DNA of 64,000 nucleotides from Paenibacillus sp. PL91 (GCF_012935325.2 NZ_JABBYG020000015.1:1-64000), one strand, 5' to 3'; counted from the stretch's first letter, positions 51,288-61,937 are shown. Numbers and translations are program-made. The notes: generated by a model not told the origin, from the sequence alone.

Positions 51288-52085
51288 TCAGCCGATTGGC
51301 TTGAGTGGAAGCAATGCTTCAATTTCGAGAAGCGACTTGATTTCAAAGGTTGGCCGAGCGGCGTTGCTTGGAAGCTTCAGCCCTGATCGATTCAACCAGG
51401 CGCTTGCAATTCCAGATCGGCTTGCCCCCAGTATATCGGTAAACAAATTGTCCCCGACCATTAAGCATTGCTCAGGTGTCAGCCCCGCAAGCTCCATGCA
51501 GTGCTCGAAAATTTTTGGAGAAGGCTTGCCGCAGCCCACCTCACCGGAAATGACAATATGGCTGAAAAAAGCGGATAAGCCGCTCACGCCAAACAGCTTC
51601 TCTTTCTGCAAATCAGGCGTACCGTTCGTGAGCAGCATGAGCGGGTAGTTTGTATGTAAAGAATGCAGCGCTTTAAAAGTATCTTCATATATATAAGGAC
51701 GCTTTCGTCTCTCCGCCGGAAAGGTTTCCGCAAGCTCGGCAGCCAGCTTTTCGTTATAAATGCCCAGCTCCTTTAATCCGCTTCCCCATACCGCTTTACG
51801 ATAAAAGGGTGCAAGCTCTCGCATGCGCCGAAGCTCCGGCGCAGCCCCATCGTCAAAGCGAGCCCACAATGCTTCCATCGCCGTTACTTCAATATTTGCT
51901 AGGTAAGAATGCCCCTCCAGCTCCTCAAATAAAGAATGAGCATGGCTTATGACCTCCTGCTTAAGAAGGATGGCAGCCGAGTCGTCTGCCAGCTTCGCTG
52001 CCTTGCATGTCGCATCGAGCGCCTCCTCTGTACTTTTCTCATCCCATATAAGCGTATTATCCAGATCAAAAATAATAGTGTTCAT
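51288..52085 (-). CDS. HAD-superfamily hydrolase (YjjG / 5'-nucleotidase-like)
   Basis: 265 residues from ATG 52085, with the HAD nucleophile motif D7-L-D9-N-T-L, motif II LLTNGT, motif III Lys in GCGKPSPKIF, and motif IV VGDNLFTDILGA. A C1-type helical cap lies between motifs I and II. The fold catalyses phosphate transfer through an aspartyl intermediate; the substrate is unknown. The 30 codons before this start look unlike the family and lack a ribosome binding site. Stands between the yjcZ gene and the phosphonate cluster without clear linkage to either. Confidence 0.85.
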   Translation of the reverse strand: MNTIIFDLDNTLIWDEKSTEEALDATCKAAKLADDSAAILLKQEVISHAHSLFEELEGHSYLANIEVTAMEALWARFDDGAAPELRRMRELAPFYRKAVWGSGLKELGIYNEKLAAELAETFPAERRKRPYIYEDTFKALHSLHTNYPLMLLTNGTPDLQKEKLFGVSGLSAFFSHIVISGEVGCGKPSPKIFEHCMELAGLTPEQCLMVGDNLFTDILGASRSGIASAWLNRSGLKLPSNAARPTFEIKSLLEIEALLPLKPIG

Positions 52086-52185
52086 TGGCTTGGAGTCCGT
52101 CCTTTGTTTGGTTGGTAGTTTGCTATTAAAAAAACATAAAAACAAGCTAATAGCTTCATATAATCCGATCTTCATGCCAATAAAA

Positions 52186-52214
52186 CAATTAAATCAATCA
52201 TAAAACAATTAAAC
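52186..52214 (+). repeat. Direct repeat ATAAAACAATTAAA
   Basis: The 14-base word occurs at about 52186 and 52201, and a related AT-rich run occurs before the phnS-like gene. It may be a regulator box. Confidence 0.35.
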
Positions 52215-52218
52215 ACAC

Positions 52219-52255
52219 AATATTTACTTGCGTTTGACATGCAGTTAACAAAACT
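52219..52255 (+). promoter_or_regulatory. Putative phn regulator box 1
   Basis: TATTTACTTG, then TTGACA (52234-52239) and GTTAACAAA. TATTTACTTG and GTTAA recur with the same spacing at 58231. No well-placed -10 follows. Candidate site for the DeoR-family regulator encoded in the cluster. Confidence 0.5.
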
Positions 52256-52346
52256 ATTTTAGAATACAAATAGGTTAACGAAGCGAAGCCACCACTTAAT
52301 GATAGCGTATATGATGCTTGAAAACGAGGATGCAAGGAGAATGAGA

Positions 52347-53414
<1,068 letters not shown>

Positions 53415-53417
53415 GGA

Positions 53418-55154
53418 ATGAAAGTAAAATCAAATCAAGCCTTGCCTATGCCATGGATGAAGAGAACCAAGAGGAGCAGGCTGGAGAGCAACTGGCTGAT
53501 GAAGCTGATGCTGATCGTTTCTTTGCTTGCACTGATTACGGTTATCGTGCTGCCGCTGTTATCGTTGTTTAAACAGGCATTCGTTGATTCCAAAGGCAAT
53601 CTAGCTGGCCTAACCAATTTTGCAACCTATCTGCAGTCCAAATCGCTCATTCAATCGATGCTGAACACGGTCACGGTATCGGCGTCTACAACGGCAATCG
53701 CTGTTCCGCTAGCCTTTGGACTAGCCTATGTATTGACGCGCACGAACATAAAAGGAAAATCGTTCTTCAAAGCGCTCGCCATGCTGCCCTTATTTGCGCC
53801 AACGATGATGCATGGAATTGCCCTTACGTACTTGTTCGGTCACCAGGGGCTTATTTCTACAGGCTTGTTCGGCCTGCTGCCGTTCGAATGGCGAATTCCG
53901 CTCTATGGGTCGACAGGCATCATTATTTCGGAGGTCATCTACACGTTTCCGCAGGCATTTCTTATTTTGTGCGCAGGACTGGCAATCAGCGATTATCGCT
54001 TATACGAGGCTGCCGAGTCGATGGGAGCCAGCGGTTTGCGGAAAATGGTGACGATTACGCTGCCGTCTGTAAAATACGCGCTGCTAAGCGCGGTAGTCAT
54101 TTGCTTTACGCTCAGCTTCACCGACTTTGGCGCGCCGAAGGTCGTTGGCGGACAGTTTAACGTACTGGCAACCGATATCTTCAAGCAGGTCGTCGGTCAG
54201 CAAAATATGTCCATGGGCGCTGTAGTTGGCATCGTGCTGACGATTCCCGCCATTATCGCCTTCGTCGTTGACCGAATCGTTACGCGGAAGCAGCAGGCTT
54301 ATGTCACATCGAAGTCGGTTCCTTATTCCGTGAAGAACAATCGGCTTCGCAATGTATGGGCTTATGCTTACGCCATTATTTTGTCAGCCTTGATACTGCT
54401 GCTGATGGGAGCGGTCATACTCGCCTCCGTCGTGAAGAAATGGCCGTATGACATGTCGTTTACTTGGAGCAACTTCGATTTCTCAAATGCGGCGGCAGGC
54501 GGGTTCGATCCGTTCTGGAACAGCATCGAGATGGCGGCGTGGACAGCGATTATCGGAACGATCGTAACCTTTATGTTCGCCTACTTAATCGAAAATGGGC
54601 GTGTCTGTCGTCCGGTCAGGCAAGCAGCGTATTTCCTTTCTATCCTGCCGCTTGCGCTTCCGGGTCTCGTCATCGGACTATCCTATATTTATTTCTTTAA
54701 TCATCCGGCGAACCCGTTTCACTTTGTATACGGGACGATGGTCATCCTTGTTTTGGCGAATGTCGTGCATTTCTACTCGGTTCCTTTCATGACCGCGACA
54801 GCCACATTGAAAATGCTGGACAAGGAATTTGATAACGTCTCTGAGTCTATGAATGTTTCGAAGCTGCGCACGTTCGCTCGCATTACGGTGCCGTTATCCT
54901 TGCCAGCTATTTTGGAAATGGCAGTCTATTTTTTCGTAAATGCGATGGTGACGGTTTCTGCGCTGGTCTTCTTGTACGCTTCGGATTTGCGGCTAGCTTC
55001 GGTATCCATCGTAAGCATGGATGACGCGGGAGATACGGCAGCAGCCGCTGCGATGTCCGTACTGGTGGTGCTTCTTAATATAGTCGTTCGCTTCCTCTAT
55101 GAAGCGGGGACGTCGAGGCTGCGCCGCAAAATGTCAGCTTGGCAGAAGCGGTAA
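53418..55154 (+). CDS. Double-length 2-aminoethylphosphonate ABC permease
   Basis: 578 residues with about twelve helices in two six-helix permease domains. The first EAA loop reads LYEAAESMGASGLRKMVTITLP near 195-215; the second is FDNVSESMNVSKLRTFARITVP near 475-500. It joins the two membrane subunits (equivalent to PhnU and PhnV) in one chain, like FbpB iron permeases. The N-terminal 30 residues are strongly basic and cytoplasmic. Coupled to phnT, then phnX follows after about 45 bases. Confidence 0.87.
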   Translation: MKVKSNQALPMPWMKRTKRSRLESNWLMKLMLIVSLLALITVIVLPLLSLFKQAFVDSKGNLAGLTNFATYLQSKSLIQSMLNTVTVSASTTAIAVPLAFGLAYVLTRTNIKGKSFFKALAMLPLFAPTMMHGIALTYLFGHQGLISTGLFGLLPFEWRIPLYGSTGIIISEVIYTFPQAFLILCAGLAISDYRLYEAAESMGASGLRKMVTITLPSVKYALLSAVVICFTLSFTDFGAPKVVGGQFNVLATDIFKQVVGQQNMSMGAVVGIVLTIPAIIAFVVDRIVTRKQQAYVTSKSVPYSVKNNRLRNVWAYAYAIILSALILLLMGAVILASVVKKWPYDMSFTWSNFDFSNAAAGGFDPFWNSIEMAAWTAIIGTIVTFMFAYLIENGRVCRPVRQAAYFLSILPLALPGLVIGLSYIYFFNHPANPFHFVYGTMVILVLANVVHFYSVPFMTATATLKMLDKEFDNVSESMNVSKLRTFARITVPLSLPAILEMAVYFFVNAMVTVSALVFLYASDLRLASVSIVSMDDAGDTAAAAAMSVLVVLLNIVVRFLYEAGTSRLRRKMSAWQKR

Positions 55155-55199
55155 AGGCCGTTTTTTTAAAAAACAACTAGCAGTGGAGGGCATTTAATC

Positions 55200-55997
55200 A
55201 TGATAAAAACAGTCATTTTGGATTGGGCAGGCACAGTGGTGGATTACGGCAGCTTTGCTCCGGTTGAAGCATTTCGCCGATTATTCGAAGGAAAAGGCGT
55301 TGAAGCATCGTTCAATGCGATCCGAAAGCCGATGGGACGGATGAAAAAGGATCATTTGCGCGACATTTGCGCAGATGAAGGCGTAGCTGCCGCATGGCGG
55401 GCGAAGTTTGGCAGCGCGCCAAGCGAGAGCGATATCGACGAAATGTATGAAAAATTTGAACCGATGCTATTCTCTATTCTCGATCAATATGCAACTCCGG
55501 TGCCAGGCTCGCTTGCGCTCATAGCTAGATTGCGCGAGCAGGGCATAAAGATAGGGACAACGACGGGCTATACGCGCCCAATGATGGATATTATTGCGCC
55601 GGAAGCGGCTAAGCAGGGCTATTCGCCGGACAGTACGGTAACGCCTGATGAGGCGGCAGAAGGACGCCCGCATCCTTGGATGATTTACCGCAACGCGGAG
55701 CTGCTCGGCACTTATCCGATGAGCAGTATCGTCAAATGCGGCGATACCGAAGCGGATATGCGAGAGGGACGGAATGCGGGCGTCTGGTCGGTAGGGGTTA
55801 TTTTTGGCGGGAATGAGATCGGTCTGACGCAAGCGGAAACGGATTCCCTGACGGCTGGGGAGAAGGAGAAGCTCTTCGTTGAGGTATCGGATCGCTTGAT
55901 GCAAGCGGGGGCTCATTTTATTATTCGCGAGATCGGCGAGCTGGATGGCGTAATCGCACATATTAACGAACGACTGCAAGCGGGTGAACGTCCATGA
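55200..55997 (+). CDS. phnX: Phosphonoacetaldehyde hydrolase
   Basis: 265 residues, HAD superfamily. The signature LDWAGTVVDYGSFAP contains nucleophile D8. K49 in MGRMKKDHL is the Schiff-base lysine equivalent to Lys53 of the Bacillus cereus enzyme. CGDTEADMREG supplies the metal-binding acids. Converts phosphonoacetaldehyde to acetaldehyde and phosphate. Its stop codon overlaps the phnW start as ATGA. Confidence 0.93.
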   Translation: MIKTVILDWAGTVVDYGSFAPVEAFRRLFEGKGVEASFNAIRKPMGRMKKDHLRDICADEGVAAAWRAKFGSAPSESDIDEMYEKFEPMLFSILDQYATPVPGSLALIARLREQGIKIGTTTGYTRPMMDIIAPEAAKQGYSPDSTVTPDEAAEGRPHPWMIYRNAELLGTYPMSSIVKCGDTEADMREGRNAGVWSVGVIFGGNEIGLTQAETDSLTAGEKEKLFVEVSDRLMQAGAHFIIREIGELDGVIAHINERLQAGERP

Positions 55998-57124
55998 AAT
56001 TATCAAACGAAACATTAGCCTTAACCGAAAATCCGTATTTGCTGCTGACGCCGGGGCCTTTGTCGACGACTCGAAGCGTGAAGGAAGCGATGATGAAGGA
56101 CTGGTGCACGTGGGACGAGGAGTATAATCGGCTCGTCGCCTCCATTCGAGAGAGGCTGGTGCAGCTGGCTGCCCCAACGGCAGCGGACGATTATACAGCT
56201 GTATTGATGCAAGGCAGCGGGACGTTTAGCGTGGAAGCGACCATAGGTACGGCATTGCCAAAGACAGGCGGCAAGCTAGCGATTGCGGTTAATGGCGCAT
56301 ATGGAGAGCGAATCGTCCAAATCGCCAAGGTGCTCGGCATTCCGGTTACGGTAGTACGCTTCGACGAGCGCTGTCCGATTGATCCGGAACGATTCGAGCA
56401 AGCCTTGCAAAGCGATCCAGCCATTACGCATGCGGCCATTGTCCATTGCGAGACGACGACAGGGATTCTTAACCCGCTGCTGGAAATTGCCGAGGTGATC
56501 AAGCGCCGGAGGGTCACATTTATCGTTGATGCTATGAGCAGCTTCGGCGGCGTAGCGCTAGACATGCATGAGCTAGGCATTGATTTTCTGATCAGCAGCA
56601 GCAACAAATGCATTCAGGGCGTACCCGGCTTTGGCTTTGTTGTCGCACGCCGCGATGCGATTGCGATGTGCAAGGATCATGCGCGTTCCTTGTCGCTCGA
56701 TCTATACGACCAATGGGATATGATGGAGCGTTCCAATAGCAAATGGCGATATACATCGCCAACGCATGTCGTAAGGGCGTTCGATCAAGCGCTGAAGGAG
56801 CTGGAGCTTGAAGGCGGTATTGAGGCTCGGCAAGTGCGCTATAGGAGAAACCAGCGCGTTTTGACCGATGGCATGGAGGAAGCGGGCTTCTCCGCGCTGC
56901 TGCCTCGCGAGTGGCAGTCGCCCATCATCACCGCTTTTCGTTACCCGAGCAGCGACTTCTCGTTCGAATCCTTTTATGCGGGCTTGAAGAAGGAAGGATT
57001 CGTGCTGTATCCGGGAAAGCTCACCTCGGAGCCAACTTTCCGAATCGGCAGCATCGGTGATGTGCATCCTTCCGACATGGATCGGCTCGTTGATGTCATC
57101 AAAAGATTTTATAACGAGAAATAG
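55994..57124 (+). CDS. phnW: 2-Aminoethylphosphonate-pyruvate aminotransferase
   Basis: 376 residues, fold type I PLP enzyme. LLTPGPLSTTRSVKEAMMKDW is the typical N-terminus, and SSSNKCIQGVPG carries the PLP lysine. The product, phosphonoacetaldehyde, is the substrate of phnX directly upstream, so the two genes encode the complete two-step pathway. Overlap of four bases indicates coupled translation. Confidence 0.93.
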   Translation: MKLSNETLALTENPYLLLTPGPLSTTRSVKEAMMKDWCTWDEEYNRLVASIRERLVQLAAPTAADDYTAVLMQGSGTFSVEATIGTALPKTGGKLAIAVNGAYGERIVQIAKVLGIPVTVVRFDERCPIDPERFEQALQSDPAITHAAIVHCETTTGILNPLLEIAEVIKRRRVTFIVDAMSSFGGVALDMHELGIDFLISSSNKCIQGVPGFGFVVARRDAIAMCKDHARSLSLDLYDQWDMMERSNSKWRYTSPTHVVRAFDQALKELELEGGIEARQVRYRRNQRVLTDGMEEAGFSALLPREWQSPIITAFRYPSSDFSFESFYAGLKKEGFVLYPGKLTSEPTFRIGSIGDVHPSDMDRLVDVIKRFYNEK

Positions 57125-57330
57125 AACACACTCAAGGCACAAGCTCATCTATACGCATCCGGGGACGGGTATCTCGGTGAAGTGATCGTTCGAGCAGAGC
57201 GTCATCTTTGTGCAATTAAGCAAGAGCGGCATTTTCATACATGAAAAGATTGAGAGTTTAGTAGAAGTGCGCTAGAATACGGATATTAATCATAACGGAA
57301 GCCTAAGCTGAAGATGAAGGGGATATCGCG

Positions 57331-58116
57331 ATGTCGCTAGCCGGAGAAGAGCGGAAGCAGATCATCATTAATATGCTGCAACTGAAAGGAAAGGTTCGTA
57401 CGCCTGAGCTGGTACAGGCGCTTGACGTATCATCGGAAACGATCCGCCGTTATTTGGAGGAGCTGGAGGATGAGCTCAAGCTCAAGCGAGTGTACGGCGG
57501 CGCCATAAAAATCAACGTGGAGAGGGAAGAGCCCGCTTACGTTCGGCGCGAGGTGCAGCAGGCCGAGGAGAAAAGAAGGATTGGACGGGCTGCAGCTTCC
57601 CTTATTCAGGACAAGGATGTTGTTGTCATCGATGACGGTACGACCACGCAGCAAATGATTGATTCGCTCGTTTACAAAAAACAGCTTACGGTGCTCGTGT
57701 CGTCCGTCTATACCTTGAATTTGCTGATCGGCTACAAAAACAGGAACATTTTCGACGGCGAAATTGTTCTGATCGGGGGCCGGATCAATCCGAAGCATTA
57801 CCGGACCTCGGGAACGCTTGCGATGGAGTTTATGTCTAATTTCAACGTGGACAAGGCATTTATCGTCGCGGATGGCTTGCAGATCGATAGCGGCATAACG
57901 AGCTACGAGGATGATCGCGGCGTGCTGGCAAGAACTTTTATGAAACAGGCGAAGCAAACGATTGTGTTAGCGGACCATACGAAGATTGGCACAAGCCATT
58001 ATTATAAAATAGCCGACTTCAAAGAGATCGATATGATTATTAGCGATGTGGCGCCTCCGCCGGCTTGGCGTTCCAAGCTGGATGACCAGGATGTGCACTG
58101 GATCGTAGCGGATTAG
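57331..58116 (+). CDS. DeoR-family transcriptional regulator
   Basis: 261 residues. N-terminal HTH (KVRTPELVQALDVSSETIRRYLEELE, about 19-44), then the DeoR C-terminal sugar-phosphate-sensor fold (VVVIDDGTTTQQMIDSL, FIVADGLQIDSGITSYEDDRGVLARTFMKQAKQTIVLADHTKIG). Placed in the phosphonate cluster, it is the likely local regulator, perhaps sensing a phosphonate intermediate. It binds near-identical boxes only by inference. A perfect 13-bp terminator follows. Confidence 0.88.
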   Translation: MSLAGEERKQIIINMLQLKGKVRTPELVQALDVSSETIRRYLEELEDELKLKRVYGGAIKINVEREEPAYVRREVQQAEEKRRIGRAAASLIQDKDVVVIDDGTTTQQMIDSLVYKKQLTVLVSSVYTLNLLIGYKNRNIFDGEIVLIGGRINPKHYRTSGTLAMEFMSNFNVDKAFIVADGLQIDSGITSYEDDRGVLARTFMKQAKQTIVLADHTKIGTSHYYKIADFKEIDMIISDVAPPPAWRSKLDDQDVHWIVAD

Positions 58117-58130
58117 GGAATGGATATACG

Positions 58131-58169
58131 GAGCCTTTAAGTCTACCACCGACTTAAAGGCTCTTTTTA
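58131..58169 (+). terminator. Intrinsic terminator of the phn-DeoR operon
   Basis: GAGCCTTTAAGTC-taccacc-GACTTAAAGGCTC, a perfect 13-bp stem, then TTTTTATT. The binding-protein gene downstream therefore has its own promoter. Confidence 0.92.
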
Positions 58170-58228
58170 TTGCGGATGAAGTCGCAAGTAAAAACACAAT
58201 TTTAACGATAAAACAAAAAACAAAACAA

Positions 58229-58264
58229 TTTATTTACTTGTATTTTACAGTGTGTTAAACAAAC
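58229..58264 (+). promoter_or_regulatory. Putative phn regulator box 2
   Basis: TATTTACTTG, TTTACA and GTTAAACAAAC at the same spacing as in box 1 at 52221. The shared pattern before two phosphonate transcripts suggests common control. Confidence 0.5.
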
Positions 58265-58312
58265 AAGCATATAGTAGAGCTAGAGAAGAACAACCAAAAG
58301 GGAGAGAGAAAA

Positions 58313-59419
58313 ATGAAAAAGAGCTGGTTTTTGCTAATAAGTATGATGGTTATCGTAACAACGATTTTATCTGCATGCGGAGGCAATGGGGGAGCGGGCA
58401 GCGCAGGGAGCGACGTATCAGGCAATTCCCCAAAAGGATCAGAATCAGCATTTGATACGGAGAGCAAGGAGCTTACCGTCTATACTGCGCTTGAGGATGA
58501 CCTGATCAAGGAATATTTGAAAACGTATAAAGAAAAGCACCCTGACATCAAATTAAACATCGTTCGCGATTCAACGGGCATTATTACAGCTAAGCTGCTT
58601 GCCGAGAAGGATAATCCGCAGGCAGACGTCGTATGGGGCGTTGCGGCAACGAGCCTCCTTGTCCTTGACCAAAACAGCATGCTTGAGCCTTATTCGCCGG
58701 TTGGCGTTGACCGCATTCAGGCCGAGTTCAAAGATAGTGCAAGCCCAGAGCACTGGGTAGGCATCGATGCGTGGGAAACGGCGATTATCGCGAATACGGT
58801 TGAGCTGGATAAAAAAGGGCTGGCCGTACCGCAATCCTATGAGGATTTGCTAAAGCCTGAATATAAAGGACTAATCACGATGCCTAACCCAGCTTCCTCC
58901 GGAACGGGCTTTCTAACGGTATCGGGCCTGCAGCAGCTGCTTGGAGCGGATAAAGGATGGGAATACCTAGACAAGCTTCATGAAAATATCGGCATTTACA
59001 CCCATTCGGGCTCGAAACCGGCGAAAATGGCAGGCACAGGCGAATATCCTATTGGAATCTCATTTGGCTACCGCGGCATTAAAGAGAAAAACGACGGCTC
59101 ACCGGTTGAAGTGGTATTCCCATCTGAAGGCTCAGGCTGGGATGTAGAGGCGAATGCGTTGATGAAAAAACCGAAAATCAAAAAAGCGGCGCAGCAGTTT
59201 CTGGACTGGGCGATTACGGATGATGCAATGGCGGAATATAGCAAAAACTATCCAATCGTTGCCGTAAAGGGCGATGCATCCGTCATTCCGGACGGCTATA
59301 CAAAAAATCCAATTGAGCAATTGATTAAATACGATCTCCAGGAAGCGGCGAAGCAGCGCGAAAACGTGCTTGGCGAGTGGAGCACTCGTTACGACAGCAA
59401 GAGCGAGCCGAAATCATAA
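58313..59419 (+). CDS. phnS: 2-Aminoethylphosphonate-binding lipoprotein
   Basis: 368 residues with lipobox L19-S-A-C22 and a Gly/Ser-rich linker, then a ferric/phosphonate-type binding fold (ELTVYTALEDDLIKEYLKTYKE, DVVWGVAATSLL, NPASSGTGFLTVSGL). Similar to Fe3+-binding FbpA-type and PhnS proteins; the neighbours favour phosphonate. It is the only subunit of the transporter not in the main operon, and follows the DeoR gene behind its own promoter and regulator box. Confidence 0.87.
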   Translation: MKKSWFLLISMMVIVTTILSACGGNGGAGSAGSDVSGNSPKGSESAFDTESKELTVYTALEDDLIKEYLKTYKEKHPDIKLNIVRDSTGIITAKLLAEKDNPQADVVWGVAATSLLVLDQNSMLEPYSPVGVDRIQAEFKDSASPEHWVGIDAWETAIIANTVELDKKGLAVPQSYEDLLKPEYKGLITMPNPASSGTGFLTVSGLQQLLGADKGWEYLDKLHENIGIYTHSGSKPAKMAGTGEYPIGISFGYRGIKEKNDGSPVEVVFPSEGSGWDVEANALMKKPKIKKAAQQFLDWAITDDAMAEYSKNYPIVAVKGDASVIPDGYTKNPIEQLIKYDLQEAAKQRENVLGEWSTRYDSKSEPKS

Positions 59420-59497
59420 GCGGCAAACGTGCGGGCTTCTAGAAAAATGTACAGGAGCACATTTATCGCAATAGCCTATACACATTTCGCCATAAAT

Positions 59498-59510
59498 CAT
59501 AGGATACTGT
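59498..59510 (+). promoter_or_regulatory. Shared YjcZ upstream box, possible sigma-K -10
   Basis: CATAGGATACTGT identical to the element at 50928, at a similar distance from the start codon (about 25 to 27 bases). Confidence 0.45.
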
Positions 59511-59535
59511 ACCTTAATAAAAAGGAGATGAACAA

Positions 59536-59700
59536 ATGAGCTATGGAGTAGGGGGAGTTGGCGCAGGTCACTGCGGTCCAGCTTATCCAGTTGCAGGCGT
59601 CGGAAGCTGCGGGGCAGTTGGCGGATTAGGTACTGGACTTGGCATTATATTGGTACTTTTCATTCTGCTTGTTATTATTTCCCGTTCTTGGTGGTGCTAG
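59536..59700 (+). CDS. yjcZ: YjcZ-family sporulation protein (paralog)
   Basis: 54 residues: MSYGVGGVGAGHCGPAYPVAG, a Gly-rich middle, then the same C-terminal helix LVLFILLVIISRSW ending in WC. Paralog of the gene at 50968 with a nearly identical ribosome binding site (AAAGGAG) and upstream box. The two copies flank the phosphonate cluster. Confidence 0.88.
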   Translation: MSYGVGGVGAGHCGPAYPVAGVGSCGAVGGLGTGLGIILVLFILLVIISRSWWC

Positions 59701-59759
59701 TAGACTAAGCTTACTTGTAAATCGGTTAAATTGCGTTTCCACTAATTGAAATAGCATTC

Positions 59760-59793
59760 AAAACCCCCAAGTGCCTGAGCCTTGGGGGTTTTG
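59760..59793. terminator. Bidirectional intrinsic terminator
   Basis: AAAACCCCCAAG and CTTGGGGGTTTT pair around an 8-base loop, between the convergent yjcZ and ridA genes. Confidence 0.88.
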
Positions 59794-59802
59794 CATGGCA
59801 GG

Positions 59803-60267
59803 CTACTCGCGAACTTCTGCGATAAGCTCAATTTCAACTGGCGTATGGAAGGGAAGGTCGCTTGTACCGATAGCGGAGCGGGCATGGCGGCCATTTTCGC
59901 CGAACACTTCAATTAGCAAATCGGATGCCCCGTTAAGCACGTACGGCTGATCGCCGAAGCCCGGAGCGCTGTTGATAAAGCCGAGAATTTTGACGATTTT
60001 CACAACGCGGTCAAGATCTCCTAGGTGAGCTTTCATTGCTGCAAGCAGGTTGATTACGATTTGGCGCGCTGCTTCTTGTCCTTGCTCGATCGTCAGATCG
60101 GAGCCGACTTTACCTTCGTACATGAGAACGCCATCGATGCGGCAGTCAAAGCCCGAAGTGTAGATCAGGTTGCCTGTTTGGTTCACCGGAATGTAGGAAA
60201 ATTTTGGTTTTGTTGTTTCTGGCAAAGTAATGCCAAGCTCGGCAAGACGTTTTTCAATAATGGACAT
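59803..60267 (-). CDS. RidA-family (YjgF/YER057c/UK114) protein
   Basis: 154 residues, longer than classical RidA (about 128). Features: LIYTSGFDCRI, VINLLAAMKAHLGDLDRVVKIVKILGFI, the Arg in HARSAIGTSDLPFHTPVEIELIAEV. This matches the longer chorismate-mutase-like RidA subgroup. RidA proteins hydrolyse reactive enamine/imine intermediates from PLP enzymes; that fits its place in an operon with a PLP-type D-amino acid enzyme. Last gene of the leftward operon; gap of about 45 bases from the deacylase. Confidence 0.85.
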   Translation of the reverse strand: MSIIEKRLAELGITLPETTKPKFSYIPVNQTGNLIYTSGFDCRIDGVLMYEGKVGSDLTIEQGQEAARQIVINLLAAMKAHLGDLDRVVKIVKILGFINSAPGFGDQPYVLNGASDLLIEVFGENGRHARSAIGTSDLPFHTPVEIELIAEVRE

Positions 60268-60311
60268 GATGATAACAGCTCCTCATAAATGAATTGTATA
60301 GTAATGGTCAG

Positions 60312-61916
60312 CTAGTGCGTACAGCAATGCTGCGCGCGAATAAGCTGTCCTTCACGTTTATGCGTATGTGTGCCATTTTCTAGCGTAAGCTTCCCTGCGA
60401 CGATAACCTTCGAGATGCCTGACGGGTATTGACGCGGCTCCTCGAAGGTGGCTGTATCTTGGATGACAGCCGGGTCAAAAACAGTTATGTCGGCGATGTA
60501 GCCCGGTACAAGCAGGCCTCGCTTGCCAAGCTTAAAGCGCTGAACAGGGAAGGATGTCAGCTTGCGAACCGCTTGCTCTAACGACAGCACCTTGTCCTCG
60601 CGTACATATTTGGCGAAGACGCGCGGGAAAGTGCCGTATGTCCGCGGATGCGGCTTGCCGATCTCGCAGTTCAGGCTGTCGGATGCGATTAGCGATTTCT
60701 CGTAGCCAATGACCTGCTTCACGTCGTCATCCGACATATGGAAGTAGACGATGGCGATTTGGCCGTTTTCCTCGAGCAGAAGATCCATCATGCAGTCGAT
60801 CGGATGCTGGCTGCGAAGCTCGGCAACCTCGGCAATCGATTTTCCTTCATAGCTCTTGTTCGCTTCGGTCTGCATCGACGAGATGATGATGCTGGACCAG
60901 CCGGTGGAGCATACGAGGTTGTCCCACGTCTCTTGCTCATGGCTGAGCTCCTCTTTGATGCGCGTGCGAAGCGCCTTATTGCGAAACGCTTCAAGCGTTG
61001 CTTCAATGCCGCCCTCAAGCACCCAAGGCGGGAGGACGGTCGTTAGCGTCGTCGAGCCTGCAGCGTAAGGATACACATCAACCGTGACGTCCATGCCGCG
61101 TGCTCTTGCCGCTTCCACAAGCTCTAGCGCGTCAAGCGCTTTGCCCCAGTTGGCGCGGCCGGCCGCCTTCAGATGGCTGATATGAAGCGAGATGCCTGCC
61201 TGTTCCGCGATCCAAATAACCTCGGCAACGGAAGGCAGCAAGTTGTTGCCCTCTCCGCGAATATGGGTGGAGAGCAGGCCGTTGTACTTCGGCAGCACGC
61301 TGCAAAGCTCAGCAAGCTCTTCGCGGGAGGTGTAGCTGCCCGGCGCATAGAGCAGGCCGATTGACAAGCCGATGGCACCAGCGCGCAGCCCTTCTTCAAG
61401 CAGCGATTTCATGCGTTCGATCTCGTCCTTAGACGCAGGACGGTTCTCGAAGCCCATTACCGCGATGCGCAGCGCTCCGTGCGCGACATAGGTTGCGATA
61501 TGCTCGGAAGGATTCGAGCGGCCAACAAAATCCATATATTGACCGACCGTTTCCCACGGCCATTCCCAAGTCGTACTGCCGAGTACCGGCTGCACGTACG
61601 TTTGCAGCAGGTTGGCTTTTTCCCGAACAAATGGAGCGGGTGCAAGCCCGCAGTTGCCGACAACCTCAGTCGTCACGCCTTGCTGCAGCTTAATTTCGCT
61701 ATGGGGATGGTCGATAATCATCAGGTCAGAGTGGCAGTGTCCGTCGATGAAGCCGGGAGAGATGACCTTGCGTTCAACATCAATAACCCTTTCAGCCTCT
61801 TGATCAATGCGCCCGATGGCAACGATCAGGCCATCCTTTACGCCTACATCGCCGTTATACCAAGGATTGCCGCTTCCATCAACGATTTTGCCGTTTTTCA
61901 GTATAAGATCGAGCAT
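60312..61916 (-). CDS. D-aminoacylase / N-acyl-D-amino-acid deacylase
   Basis: 534 residues of the amidohydrolase superfamily. Zn-site motif GFIDGHCHSD near residue 60, GVTTEVVGNCGLAPAP, a catalytic region SLHISHLKAAG and DVYPYAAGSTTL, and ASDSLNCEIGKPHPRTYGTFPRVFAKY near the C-terminus are D-aminoacylase signatures. Releases D-amino acids from their N-acyl derivatives. Cytoplasmic, no signal peptide. Lies between the D-threonine-aldolase-like gene (about 20 bases away) and the RidA-family gene. Confidence 0.92.
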   Translation of the reverse strand: MLDLILKNGKIVDGSGNPWYNGDVGVKDGLIVAIGRIDQEAERVIDVERKVISPGFIDGHCHSDLMIIDHPHSEIKLQQGVTTEVVGNCGLAPAPFVREKANLLQTYVQPVLGSTTWEWPWETVGQYMDFVGRSNPSEHIATYVAHGALRIAVMGFENRPASKDEIERMKSLLEEGLRAGAIGLSIGLLYAPGSYTSREELAELCSVLPKYNGLLSTHIRGEGNNLLPSVAEVIWIAEQAGISLHISHLKAAGRANWGKALDALELVEAARARGMDVTVDVYPYAAGSTTLTTVLPPWVLEGGIEATLEAFRNKALRTRIKEELSHEQETWDNLVCSTGWSSIIISSMQTEANKSYEGKSIAEVAELRSQHPIDCMMDLLLEENGQIAIVYFHMSDDDVKQVIGYEKSLIASDSLNCEIGKPHPRTYGTFPRVFAKYVREDKVLSLEQAVRKLTSFPVQRFKLGKRGLLVPGYIADITVFDPAVIQDTATFEEPRQYPSGISKVIVAGKLTLENGTHTHKREGQLIRAQHCCTH

Positions 61917-61937
61917 GCTATGATCCTCCTTTTCTCG

